Source of the DNA: a bacterium | Lineage (GTDB): Bacteria > Armatimonadota > Zipacnadia > Zipacnadales > Zipacnadaceae | DNA length: 64,000 nt | Assembly: GCA_030615605.1 (NCBI GenBank) | Contig: JAUWYY010000001.1 | Location: 1-64,000, forward strand | Reading direction: 5' to 3' | Shown: positions 43,461 through 51,574 of the stretch, one piece after another | Numbering within the stretch: the stretch's first letter is position 1 | Layout of the letters: each line of letters starts with the position of its first letter | Position numbers and translations under genes: made by a program | The notes under the pieces: generated by a model | What the model was told of the DNA's origin: nothing | The model's input: only the letters and a program-made list of their open reading frames with translations | Databases searched by the model: none

Positions 43461-44229
43461 TGAGCTTACCGGCACTCAGTGGCTGAAGTTCCAAAAGAGC
43501 TGGTTCGTCCACAATCCACCGCCGCGTAGCGAACAAGAGCTGCTACACCCCGCCAAGTTTCCGGATGACCTCTGCCAGCAGTTTATTGAGTTCTTCACCA
43601 AACCGGGCCAACTAGTGCTTGACCCGATGGCAGGTACGGGCAGCGCCCTGGTAGCTGCGGTGCGCGCTGGTCGGCGGACCATTGGCGTCGAGCTGAATCC
43701 CGATTATGCTGAGCTGGCCCGCAGTCGCCTCAAGCAGGAAAGTGGCGGGGATGAGTGGCGAGTAATCTGCGCTGACGCCCGGGATATTGATACGCTGGAT
43801 ATTGAGCCGGTTGACTATGTCATTACCAGCCCACCGTACTGGGATATGCTGCACAGAGAAGGCTTTGAGAGCCAGCAGCAGCGCCGCGAGGCTGAGGGTC
43901 AGGATGTCTTCTACTCTGATAGCCAGCAGGATTTGGGCAATATCGGCGACTACCAGCAGTTCCTGGATGAACTGGTCGCAATATATCGGAAGGTGGCGGG
44001 GCTGATGCGCCCTCGGGCGTATGCCACCATCATCGTCAAGAATGTCAAGAAGGGCGGCCAGGTCTATCCGTTGGCCTGGCATCTGGCCCTGCGACTATCA
44101 GAATTTCTCCAGCTTAAAGATGAAAAAATCTGGTGCCAGGACAACCAGCGGCTGGCGCCCTATGGGATGGGCAGCGCCTGGGTCTCCAACACTATGCACC
44201 ACTACTGCCTGAACTTCCGACGGCAGTGA
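43423..44229 (+). CDS. DNA methyltransferase, N4-cytosine/N6-adenine type (orphan)
   Basis: Encodes 268 aa. HPAKFPDDLCQQFIEFF (motif X-like) leads to LVLDPMAGTGSALVAAVRAG (SAM motif I, residues 65-82), IGVELNPDYAELA (motif II) and VITSPPYWDML (catalytic motif IV, residues 134-143). SPPYW favours N4-cytosine methylation. Motif I precedes IV. The target region is short. There is no restriction gene beside it; a separate PD-(D/E)XK protein is 15 kb away. The start is ATG 43423 with GGAG 11 nt upstream; it lies in the duplicated segment. The C-terminus (VSNTMHHYCLNFRR) appears intact. Confidence 0.82.
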   Translation: MGTNRPIKHNKLNELTGTQWLKFQKSWFVHNPPPRSEQELLHPAKFPDDLCQQFIEFFTKPGQLVLDPMAGTGSALVAAVRAGRRTIGVELNPDYAELARSRLKQESGGDEWRVICADARDIDTLDIEPVDYVITSPPYWDMLHREGFESQQQRREAEGQDVFYSDSQQDLGNIGDYQQFLDELVAIYRKVAGLMRPRAYATIIVKNVKKGGQVYPLAWHLALRLSEFLQLKDEKIWCQDNQRLAPYGMGSAWVSNTMHHYCLNFRRQ

Positions 44230-44294
44230 AGACGCCTTTCCGTCTGGCGGAGGGCCATCCCTGGCCTGACCTGCTCGCGACAAGAATGTCGCTG

Positions 44295-45368
44295 CTACGG
44301 TCTAGGGGAAGGCGCGGGTTGCTCCTCGCGCATAATCACGGTGCGCATCGGGAAGGCAATCTCGATGCCCTCTTCGTTGAAGCGGCGGAAAAGTGCCTTC
44401 ATAAACTCATGCTCGACCACAAACCGTTGAGTGGGATCCAGCACACGCAGAATCGTGACGAAGTTGATATTTGAATCACCGAACTCTTTGAATCGTACGG
44501 CAGGGTCCCACTCTTTGTTGGTGCCCTCCATGCGGTCTTGAACCTGGTGGGCGACTTCAATGGCGATGCGCTCCACCTCGTCCAGATCGCTGTGGTAAGC
44601 CACGCCGCACCAGACATAAACTGACATCTCGGGGACGGGCTGGTGCCAGTTGATTATCACACTATCGGCCAGCTTGGAATTGGGTATTATCACCAGATTA
44701 TTGTCGAAGGGCCGGACACGAGTAGCTCGCCAGCCAATCTCTTCCACAAAGCCTTCCTGACCGCCTTCTAGCTGAACGTAATCACCCGGGCGCACCGGCT
44801 GATCCAGCATCAGGTAGAATCCAGAGAAGAGGTTACTCAGGCTATCCTGCAAGGCCAGAGCAACGGCCAACCCGGCTATCCCTAAGCTGGCCAGCAGCGG
44901 CGTGATCGTCAGACCAAGCTGTCCTGCAATGATCAGGCCGGCCAGGGCGATCATGGCGATGTTGACTATCTTTCGGATCCCGCCGATGTAGGCGGTGCGC
45001 GGATCGCGAACCTCGCGCAGTTGCTGATGGTAGGTGCGGATCGCGACGTTGAACACGCGCAGAGCAGCGTAAATTAGGGCCACGGTCATCGCTACGGCCA
45101 GAGTCACGGTAACATTATCCTTGGCAGCTTCAGACATCTCGAACTGGATGATCGTCGCATATGCGCCCACTGTCGCGATGATCCAGCACAACGGTGCCAC
45201 AAGCAGCCGCCAGTAGGTCAGGTTGATTTCGATCGGCGTCATCCGGTCAATGCGATTGATGACCCTGGGCACTACCAGCAGTACGACCACGATCAGCCCG
45301 GCAGTGACTCCCAGTGGAACGACCAGCTCAATCCAGTGGCTGGCGACGAATTCCGCAAGTTGCATCAT
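44295..45368 (-). CDS. Small-conductance mechanosensitive channel, MscS family
   Basis: Encodes 357 aa. Four to five N-terminal membrane segments are followed by the pore-lining helix (GIAGLAVALALQDSLSNLFSG), the beta domain with VQLEGGQEGFVEEIGWRATRVRPFDN and IIPNSKLADSVIINW, and the C-terminal alpha/beta domain. It opens on membrane tension to relieve osmotic stress. RBS AAAGGAG precedes ATG. A good promoter lies 30-60 bp upstream. Confidence 0.92.
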   Translation of the reverse strand: MMQLAEFVASHWIELVVPLGVTAGLIVVVLLVVPRVINRIDRMTPIEINLTYWRLLVAPLCWIIATVGAYATIIQFEMSEAAKDNVTVTLAVAMTVALIYAALRVFNVAIRTYHQQLREVRDPRTAYIGGIRKIVNIAMIALAGLIIAGQLGLTITPLLASLGIAGLAVALALQDSLSNLFSGFYLMLDQPVRPGDYVQLEGGQEGFVEEIGWRATRVRPFDNNLVIIPNSKLADSVIINWHQPVPEMSVYVWCGVAYHSDLDEVERIAIEVAHQVQDRMEGTNKEWDPAVRFKEFGDSNINFVTILRVLDPTQRFVVEHEFMKALFRRFNEEGIEIAFPMRTVIMREEQPAPSPRP

Positions 45369-45399
45369 CTTTGCTCACTCCTTTCAGTCTATGTATCCT

Positions 45400-45428
45400 A
45401 TATTACCCGCACAGCGAACATTTGGCAA
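45400..45428 (-). promoter_or_regulatory. Promoter for the MscS gene
   Basis: Minus strand: TTGCCA (45428-45423), 17-bp spacer, TAATAT (45405-45400). Confidence 0.55.
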
Positions 45429-45479
45429 AACCTCTCGCAGCTAGGGATGTCAGCTAAGGTGCTCGTTGGAGGCATGGCT

Positions 45480-45632
45480 GAAGCACTTGGCTGGGCGTCC
45501 TTGGGAGCAAGTCAGGGAATCCAGTGAACAAAACCCAACTGGACTGTGTCCATAAGTACGTAAGTCGCCTAATAATAGGAGCCAACGCCGGCTCCTGACG
45601 GGCAGATCCTGTAGGCCAGGAGGCGAATAGGA
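45480..45632 (+). promoter_or_regulatory. Structured leader before the repeat-protein gene; weak cobalamin-riboswitch-like core
   Basis: Contains cagGGAAtCCAGTgaa, then ACTGGactgtgtcc, reminiscent of the conserved core of cobalamin riboswitches (GGGAA, GGUG-AA, CUGUCC). A strong hairpin GGAGCC-aacgcc-GGCTCC lies at about 45580-45597, and AGGAGG precedes the start. No proper B12 box is seen, so this is a suspicion only. Confidence 0.2.
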
Positions 45633-46361
45633 ATGAACAGAAAAGTAGTGATTGTGGCGTTGGTAGCGGCGATGGCACTGACGCTGACTGGGTTGGCATG
45701 GGCTGACGACGGTGATGCTAAGCCTGAGGGGCAGCGTGCTGGCCCTGAGAGGCAAGGCATCATGCAGCAGCTTACCCCCGAGCAGCGCGAGGAGCTCCGC
45801 AGCACAATTGCTGAGATGCTAGAGGGCTGGGGCATTAAAGCTTCCCCGCTTGGCGCAGGTCCCCTCGGGGGGCAGCAGGCTGCGCCGTCCCGTTGGGGAC
45901 AGCTGGGCCTGGCTCCTCATTGGGGGCAGCAAGCTGCACCGCCTCGCTGGAGACAACAAGCTGGGCCGCCGAGATGGGGCCAGCAAGGTCCGCCGCCGCG
46001 CTGGGGACAGCAGGCTGAAGCGCCGCGCTGGGGACAGCAGGCTGGAGCCCCGCGCTGGGGACAGCAAGCTGGGCCGCCGGGATGGGGCCAACAAGCTCCA
46101 CCGCCCTATTGGGGATGGGGACAGCAAGCTGCACCGCCGCGCTGGGGTCAGCAACAGCAGAGCTGGCGTGGTCAACAGGGCCTTTATGGACAAGACGCCC
46201 AGCGCCCTGGGTGGCAGATGATGATGCAGCGTCTGACACCTGAACAGCGTGAGGAAATCCGGGGCACGGTCAAAGAGCTACACGAGGATGGTGCTAGCGA
46301 GCAGGAGATTCGTGAGGCCGTCCGGGAGAAGCTTGAGGGCTGGGGCATTGAGCCACGATAA
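45633..46361 (+). CDS. Secreted Gln/Trp/Pro nonapeptide-repeat protein with LTPEQ motifs
   Basis: Encodes 242 aa. Signal peptide (KVVIVALVAAMALTLTGLAWA), then a helical motif QQLTPEQREELRSTIAEMLE + GWGI (residues 46-68), then about ten nonapeptides of type GQQAxPPRW (residues 80-172). A second, longer helical motif QRLTPEQREEIRGTVKELHE then DGASEQEIREAVREKLEGWG closes the protein. LTxxQ recalls CpxP/Spy periplasmic proteins, but the repeat array is not from that family. The same motif recurs in the gene at 48.7 kb. Likely periplasmic or extracellular; possible metal or protein binding is inference. Confidence 0.7.
   Translation: MNRKVVIVALVAAMALTLTGLAWADDGDAKPEGQRAGPERQGIMQQLTPEQREELRSTIAEMLEGWGIKASPLGAGPLGGQQAAPSRWGQLGLAPHWGQQAAPPRWRQQAGPPRWGQQGPPPRWGQQAEAPRWGQQAGAPRWGQQAGPPGWGQQAPPPYWGWGQQAAPPRWGQQQQSWRGQQGLYGQDAQRPGWQMMMQRLTPEQREEIRGTVKELHEDGASEQEIREAVREKLEGWGIEPR
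45870..46148 (+). repeat. 27-bp tandem repeat array coding GQQAxPPRW
   Basis: Ten units of nine codons, with one two-residue insertion (PPPYWGW). The third to sixth residues vary most. Repeats are imperfect at DNA level, with ctggggacagca as the most constant block. Confidence 0.85.
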
Positions 46362-46370
46362 CGTGGTGCC

Positions 46371-46495
46371 AGGCCAGGAGCGTCTTTGTGAGCACGCCGG
46401 CACGCCCAGATATGCGGGAAGTTGGGGACACGGTCGGGCTCCTGGTGCCTATAGGTAGCCTTTCGCGCCGGACAGACACGCACCTGTCCGGCGCC
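46371..46495 (+). terminator. Strong hairpins after the repeat-protein gene
   Basis: An 8-bp pairing CCAGGAGC / GCTCCTGG (46374-46381 with 46438-46445) is followed by a perfect 11-bp stem GCGCCGGACAG / CTGTCCGGCGC with 8-base loop (46465-46494). No T-tract follows, so rho-independent termination is uncertain. The rest of 46496-46737 holds no gene I can support. Confidence 0.45.
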
Positions 46496-46737
46496 GGGTG
46501 ACTACGACCTTATTGCGGCGAAGAATCGGTGGTTTTGCTCATGCCCAAGCAGGACTGTGTTTGCTAACTGCCCCACGCCGTCCGAGTTGACCGATTTACG
46601 GTCACAGGCTCCTGGAAAGACTGCACAGTCCTGGTTTTTCCCGATACATTGCCAGCAGAAGAAGTAATTTCTCACAGACCTGAAGAATATACGAACAGGT
46701 AAAAGCCAAATGGGAAATCTCAGCATAGGAGGACACT

Positions 46738-48093
46738 ATGAGGCGTCAACTCGCTTTGGTGGTGTGGGTTGTAGTGGCGCTTAGTGCGCTCGTGTACGTC
46801 GCCGCTGCACAGGAAGCACTGCCGTTGGACGCAACGTTGGCCTCGGTAGCTCATGCACACGGGCTGCGCGGAGGTGATCTGGCCGAGGCACTGGGTCTCC
46901 CGCGGGGGGTGACCGACAAGCACCAGCCCCTGGTGGAGATGGGCATCACGCCGGAGCAATTAGAGGCAGCCTTGAATGAACTTGGCATGACACCAGATGC
47001 GAACGTCACGGGTGGCCGCGAGTTGGATGTGTCAATGTCGATCCGCGAGATTGCTTCCGCCCTGGGCATGACTGAGAGAGAACTGGCCCGTGATCTCAAC
47101 CTTGATATCGACGTCGACAAGGACACCGCCATTGCTCAACTCGGCGTCGATCAAGAGACTCTAGACGCTGCTGTCGCGCACGAGCGCTCCCACCACACCG
47201 AGCGAGTACTACCGGCCGAGTCCAAGTACCCAGTTTTCGCCCTCATCAGTCTGTTCGCGATGCTCTATCTCTTGAAGTGGGGCATTCCGAAGAAGGGTGA
47301 CCGGAAGAAGCGCAGTCGATACTACGCGAATTGGGTCTATATTCTGGTGTTATTGGTAAGCGTCGGTGCTCTCGGTTTTCTAGTGGGCAAGAGTCCCAAC
47401 GCGATGGAGGGCACCGTTAAGGTGTTCAAGGCTACCGTCGGACTCTATGACTCGGTGTGGCCGATGATAGGGGCACTGGCGTTCTTCCTCGCACTTGGGA
47501 TCGTCGCCAACAAGGTCGTCTGCGGCTGGGCCTGCCCGTTCGGCGCCCTCGAGGAGCTCATCTACATGATACCGGTTTTCAAGCAAGCTAAGGGCTGGCG
47601 GCTTCCGTTCTGGGTGACCAACTCAATCCGGACAGGGCTGTTCATCGCAACTTTGCTGATTCTCTACGGTGTCGTCGGAGGCAATAAAGGATTCGTCGTA
47701 TATCATTACCTTAACCCGTTCAACCTCTTCAATCTGGACTTCATGGTACCGATCATCGGGTACTTCACGGTCGGCTACCTCGTGGTCAGCTTTTTCTACT
47801 ACCGGCCCTTTTGCCAGCTCATCTGCCCGTTCGGCTTCGTATCGTGGATATGTGAAAGGGTGAGCCTCAACCGGATCCGGATTGATCGCGAACGCTGCAT
47901 CGACTGCAGGGCGTGCGTCAAAGCCTGTCCACTGACGGCTGCGGCTGATCGATTGGATCGCAAACTGCTGGAAGCCGACTGCTTCTCCTGTATGCGGTGC
48001 TTGCGGGTCTGTCCTGCCGATGCGATCCATTATCGGCCAGTTTGGGCGCCGCCCTCGCCGGACAAGATCGAGGAGGCGGAAGAAGCGGCCTGA
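46738..48093 (+). CDS. NapH/NosR-like membrane ferredoxin with N-terminal exported helical domain
   Basis: Encodes 451 aa; AGGAGGACACT precedes ATG. Signal/anchor at residues 5-24, then an extracytoplasmic helical domain of about 140 residues. That domain holds two related units (DLAEALGLPRGVTDKHQPLV then EMGITPEQLEAAL, and ELARDLNLDIDVDKDTAIAQ then LGVDQETLDAAV). Five or so membrane helices follow, with CGWACPFGALEE and CQLICPFGFVSWIC of the NapH/NosR type. Two [4Fe-4S] ferredoxin motifs (CIDCRACVKACP and CFSCMRCLRVCP) face the cytoplasm. It should move electrons across or along the membrane. No reductase gene is adjacent, so its partner is unknown. Confidence 0.85.
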   Translation: MRRQLALVVWVVVALSALVYVAAAQEALPLDATLASVAHAHGLRGGDLAEALGLPRGVTDKHQPLVEMGITPEQLEAALNELGMTPDANVTGGRELDVSMSIREIASALGMTERELARDLNLDIDVDKDTAIAQLGVDQETLDAAVAHERSHHTERVLPAESKYPVFALISLFAMLYLLKWGIPKKGDRKKRSRYYANWVYILVLLVSVGALGFLVGKSPNAMEGTVKVFKATVGLYDSVWPMIGALAFFLALGIVANKVVCGWACPFGALEELIYMIPVFKQAKGWRLPFWVTNSIRTGLFIATLLILYGVVGGNKGFVVYHYLNPFNLFNLDFMVPIIGYFTVGYLVVSFFYYRPFCQLICPFGFVSWICERVSLNRIRIDRERCIDCRACVKACPLTAAADRLDRKLLEADCFSCMRCLRVCPADAIHYRPVWAPPSPDKIEEAEEAA

Positions 48094-48584
48094 GCTCGAA
48101 TCATTCATGGGGGACAAGAACGGACAGTCGGAGAGCTGGAGAAATGGCTTAGTCACGGAGAAGACACTGTGTCAGGAGGGCCCTCTGACCATGACACCGT
48201 GTTTCGTCTTGCAGCTGCAATTCTCATCCCTCGCCAGCAAACCGATACGCGGGATCCCGGTTCAAATCTCTGATGTCTGCACACGAACAGCCGGAATGTG
48301 GAGGAATACTGCTTAATAACCCTGACCAAAGCGGCAAACAGCCATACACTAGCGCGTATGTCCAGGAATACCGGCCCCGGCTTTCGCTCTGTGATCAAGG
48401 CTAACCAATACATGACCCACAAGTAGACCGACAACCAACAAGTTTTCCACGAATTCCGAGAAGCGTTAACCCCACTAATGGACCAGAACAAATCTGGGTG
48501 CGTACTGGCCCAGTTTCCCAACCGATTCAAGCCTACCAAAAGCACGGTAGATTGCCTGCGTTATTTCGGAGAGCCGCTTCTCGA
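48094..48584. other. Intergenic 490 bp with a long inverted repeat
   Basis: No gene is seen. A composite dyad at about 48162-48210 has GTCAggAGGGCCCTctGAC at its centre and CACtGTG / CACcGTG flanks. It may terminate or attenuate the upstream transcript. A T-loop-like ggttcaaatc at 48259 does not fold into a tRNA. Confidence 0.4.
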
Positions 48585-48613
48585 TTGACAAAGACCGCAG
48601 CATATGATATATT
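48585..48613 (+). promoter_or_regulatory. Promoter for the 48.7 kb gene
   Basis: -35 TTGACA (perfect), 17-bp spacer, -10 TATATT (48608-48613). The transcript would start near 48620, about 65 nt before the start codon, which rules out the longer upstream frame. Confidence 0.65.
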
Positions 48614-48686
48614 TAAGATTAGAACTGTCAACCGCCCAATAGACTCCGTTACCGCCGAGGGCGGTGAGTCGGGTCATGGCGAGGGC

Positions 48687-48953
48687 ATGCACGTGGCCAA
48701 ACGAGCGTGTAAGGCCGAACTCACGGCCGAGCAGCCGCACAAGGCTTCGGATAGCGGCGAGCACGGGGGCATGTTCTGGAAGCAGCTCACCCCGGAGCAG
48801 CGCGAGGAACTCCACGCCACGATCGCGGAGTTGAAAGAAGCTGGCGCAAGCAAGGAGGAGTTCCACCAGGCCGTAACGGGGCTGTTCGCGGAGTGGGGCA
48901 TCGAGAGCCCCCACAAGGCTTCGTCGGGCGTCTGTCCCAAGTCGGAGGAGTAG
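48687..48953 (+). CDS. Small LTPEQ-motif protein
   Basis: Encodes 88 aa from ATG 48687; GTG 48693 with GAGGG seven nt upstream is also possible. The centre reads WKQLTPEQREELHATIAELK then EAGASKEEFHQAVTGLFAEW and GIES. This is the same helix-GAS-helix-WGIE module as the C-terminus of the secreted protein at 45.6 kb. Flanks hold paired PHKAS segments and single cysteines near each end. No signal peptide is present, so it may act in the cytoplasm or be a truncated relative. Confidence 0.55.
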   Translation: MHVAKRACKAELTAEQPHKASDSGEHGGMFWKQLTPEQREELHATIAELKEAGASKEEFHQAVTGLFAEWGIESPHKASSGVCPKSEE

Positions 48954-49369
48954 GCCGCATCGCTTAGTACTATAGCAAGTTAACAACGGGGGAGAAATGC
49001 CGCCGGCCAGATGGTGTTTCTTCCTTAATTGGTGGAGCAGATAGCTGGGGGTGGAGATGGCCCCCGGTGCTGTCGGTAGGCTGCAGCAACAAGCGGTAAG
49101 CCCAGCTTCATTAAGGGAGAGGTGTCTATTGTGGCACCTCTCCCCCTTGTTTGGTGCTGGCTGATTCACAGCGCCGTTAGGCAGGCACCTCGAGCGGGCA
49201 GCCAGTAATGTCAGTGAATAGCCTGGGCATATCCCTCTGGCGCATATCTCGGTTGACTTCTGCTGCTGTGTGGCATAATATATGACGACTGTGGGAACAG
49301 TCCCACCGGTCTTAGGCTCTTCCAAGACGGCCGGATCGCCCGTAGTTCCAGGAGAGGATAGGCAGCACA
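48954..49369 (+). other. Intergenic 416 bp, structured; terminator-like hairpin
   Basis: No ORF is supported. The part 49030-49150 is rich in possible pairings (GGGGGtggagatggCCCCC at about 49044-49061). It ends with a 10-bp perfect stem GGGAGAGGTG / CACCTCTCCC at 49115-49144 followed by CCCTTGTTT. It could be the end of the 48.7 kb transcript or a small RNA gene; I cannot name it. Confidence 0.4.
49113..49150 (+). terminator. Terminator-like hairpin
   Basis: AAGGGAGAGGTG pairs with CACCTCTCCC(cc)TT around a 10-base loop, followed by GTTTGG. The T-tract is short. Confidence 0.5.
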
Positions 49370-50553
49370 ATGGCACAAAAAACGCAGCGGGAACGTTTTC
49401 GACAATGGCTACACGATGGTGACCCTGAGCTGGTACCTCTTGTACACTTCGATCGGCGCGATATTGCGGGCATGTACTTCGACAAGCCCATAACAGAGGT
49501 TACGTTCGAAGATGACTTGGCGGCAAAAGCCGGGGCCTGGGCATACAGAAGTGGTACCACGTGGCCAGCCCGCAATTATTTGACGCCACCAGGTACCGCG
49601 ATGACCTGAGCCTGGAAACCAAAGTTGAGGAGACGACTGACGCTTCTGGCACGCTCCGAAAGATCAGAACTACCACTTTGACCACTCCCCGTGGCATCCT
49701 GCGCCAGCGTTTCGAAACCGTTGGTGAACTGACCGAGACAGGAACGGAGTTCTATGTTAGCGACCAACAGGATCTCGCTGTGTACATTGCCTGGATACGG
49801 CAGGCTGCCCAAACCATCCTCGACAATCGCGACCGGGTGAAAGCCGATCTGGTAGAATCCATACAATCAGGTATGGCCAGCCGCGGTCAGACTGGCTTGA
49901 TGACAATGCATATTTTCACTCCTATGGTGGAAGTGGCCGGGTTCTATTTCAGCCAGGCCGACGGGATTCTGTTCATCATAGACCATCCCAAGCTGCTCCA
50001 CGAGCTGTGTGAGTTGCAGCTACAGACCACCAAGCTGTGGATCGAGGCGGGCATCGAGGCCGATATTGATGCTTTCAGCTATGCCATACACGGTCTGGAG
50101 ATATTGTCACCGCAGATCTTTGACGACTTCATTGTGCCTTACACGCGCCAGATCAACCAGTGGATCCGCCAGGCAGGGCTACTGTCGTGGCACCATTGCT
50201 GCGGGATGATGGATGGGCTGATCAAGATGGGCTACTTTGATCAGATGCGGCCGGACGTAGTGGAGAGCTTCTCCGAGCCTCCCGAGGGTGACGTGACCGA
50301 CCTGCGCGTCGCTCGCGAACAGTTGGGGGGGATAATGGCGAGTCGCGGGGCTATCAATTCCGGCCACATACGTTCGCAGTCTCCCGAACAGTTGCGCACT
50401 CGGACCCGGTATGTTCTGGAGTCTATGCAGGGCTTTCGTCACATGATTGGGGCAACCGACGCTCTGTTGCCCGGCACGACTTTGACCAATCTGCAGGCCA
50501 TCTCCGATACCGTCAAAGAGGCCGGCCGGCAATTTCCATGGGAGAACCAATAG
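49370..50553 (+). pseudogene. URO-D superfamily gene split by a one-base frameshift in a G-tract
   Basis: The first frame (49370, after AGGATAGGCAGCACA) reads QRERFRQWLHDGDPELVPLV then HFDRRDIAGMYF, a usual URO-D-like N-terminus, and runs into the wrong frame after DDLAAKAG. The other frame supplies LGIQKWYHVASPQLFDATRY and the full remainder to QFPWENQ at 50553. The break is at ccGGGGcc (49532-49535); one more G would restore a single frame of 394 codons. The C-terminal part has the family's HCCGMMDGLIKMGYFDQMRP and SFSEPPEGDVTDL. A homopolymer read error is as likely as a true mutation. Confidence 0.75.
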
Positions 50554-50656
50554 CAACTGCCGCCCAACCCGCCGGCCCGTTATCCACGCCACGGTGCCAG
50601 CCATGGACCTGTTGTCAGCGAACTTGCGCCAAGTATGCCACAGTAACCAGTTGCTG

Positions 50657-51574
50657 TCAATGTGGCGCTGGCTGGCTGCTGACCAGTTCGGTGATCTCCA
50701 GCAGCCCCTCGTTCTCCCCGTCAGTATGAGTCAGCAGCAGCTTGCCCTGTTCGTGGGCTATCTCGCCGGCCCGCACCAGCCACGGCAGCAAGTGCTCCTC
50801 AAAGAACGGGGGATAGGTGATAGTCTCATCGTAGTTGCCGCCGACGAAAATGACTTCTGCGCTGCTTTGAGCCAGCGCCGCCAGCACCTGCTCGAACCAC
50901 GGCTCCATGCTTTCGGCCAGCGCCGCCAGTCGCTCAGGACGGTCGTACATCTCCAGGAAGAAGTCAGTCATCGGCATCAGTTCGCGCATGATATGGTGCA
51001 TCGGCGAGGCAGCCAGCCAGCCGTAGGCGACGGCCACCCCCGCCTCGCCCACCCACTGCTGCCACTGCCGGTAACGACTCTCGTCGGGGATTATCTCCAG
51101 GTGGGAGAAGATATGCTCAAGCGCCCTGTAGTCGTCGGCGCCCTTAAGCGCGTGTTCTTCAGCCCAGGGAAGGGAGGCGCCGGCCGCGCGCATCTCGGGG
51201 GTGTAGCGAACCGTACAGGACACCGAGCCGAGCGGGGTATGGTAGACAACCCGGGTGCGGTGCTCCTCACGGGTCACCTCCCGCTCAACATCGTGCAGGA
51301 CTGTGGTAAAGGGCATCTCCTTGAGCCGGTATATGCCCAGCCCCTGGTCCACGATGTCATCGGGCGACTCCACGTTCAGAAAGTCGGGGACGACGGCGTG
51401 GTAGCCGACGCCCAACCCGTCAGTAATCTGCCGCAGCGTCGCGTCCTCAAAACCTTCCGGCAGCGTCCCGGCCCGCCGGTGGGCGTTATACCACAGGTCC
51501 AGGCGCGGCACCCAGGGGATACGGTCGAGCATCTCCCCGCGACACGCCGCCAGAATCCGCTGCTTGTGGGTCAT
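50657..51574 (-). CDS. URO-D superfamily protein, C-terminally truncated
   Basis: Encodes 305 aa; AGGAGG five nt before ATG. N-terminus THKQRILAACRGEMLDRIPW then VPRLDLWYN is typical of the family. The chain proceeds normally to EIAHEQGKLLLTHTDGENEG and LLEI, where intact relatives go on for another 60-80 residues of barrel; here ITELVSSQPAPH and a stop follow. The end falls about 100 bp from the convergent damaged URO-D gene, so a rearrangement between the two may have removed the tail. Probably not functional as a complete barrel. Confidence 0.65.
   Translation of the reverse strand: MTHKQRILAACRGEMLDRIPWVPRLDLWYNAHRRAGTLPEGFEDATLRQITDGLGVGYHAVVPDFLNVESPDDIVDQGLGIYRLKEMPFTTVLHDVEREVTREEHRTRVVYHTPLGSVSCTVRYTPEMRAAGASLPWAEEHALKGADDYRALEHIFSHLEIIPDESRYRQWQQWVGEAGVAVAYGWLAASPMHHIMRELMPMTDFFLEMYDRPERLAALAESMEPWFEQVLAALAQSSAEVIFVGGNYDETITYPPFFEEHLLPWLVRAGEIAHEQGKLLLTHTDGENEGLLEITELVSSQPAPH

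Noticed and set aside
27523-44229. PD-(D/E)XK protein and DNA methyltransferase as one restriction-modification system
   Set aside because: They are 15 kb apart on opposite strands with unrelated operons between; nothing in the sequence links them.
45870-46148. CRISPR array
   Set aside because: The 27-bp repeats are in frame, have no spacers of constant unique sequence and code a regular nonapeptide in a secreted protein.
48251-48275. T-loop-like ggttcaaatc suggesting a tRNA
   Set aside because: The flanking five-base arms do not pair (cccgg against ctctg), and no D-arm, anticodon stem or CCA-side acceptor stem can be drawn around it.
49520-49545. Programmed -1 frameshift in the split URO-D gene
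   Set aside because: No heptameric slippery sequence of X-XXY-YYZ type is present at the break; a lost G in the G4 tract is simpler.
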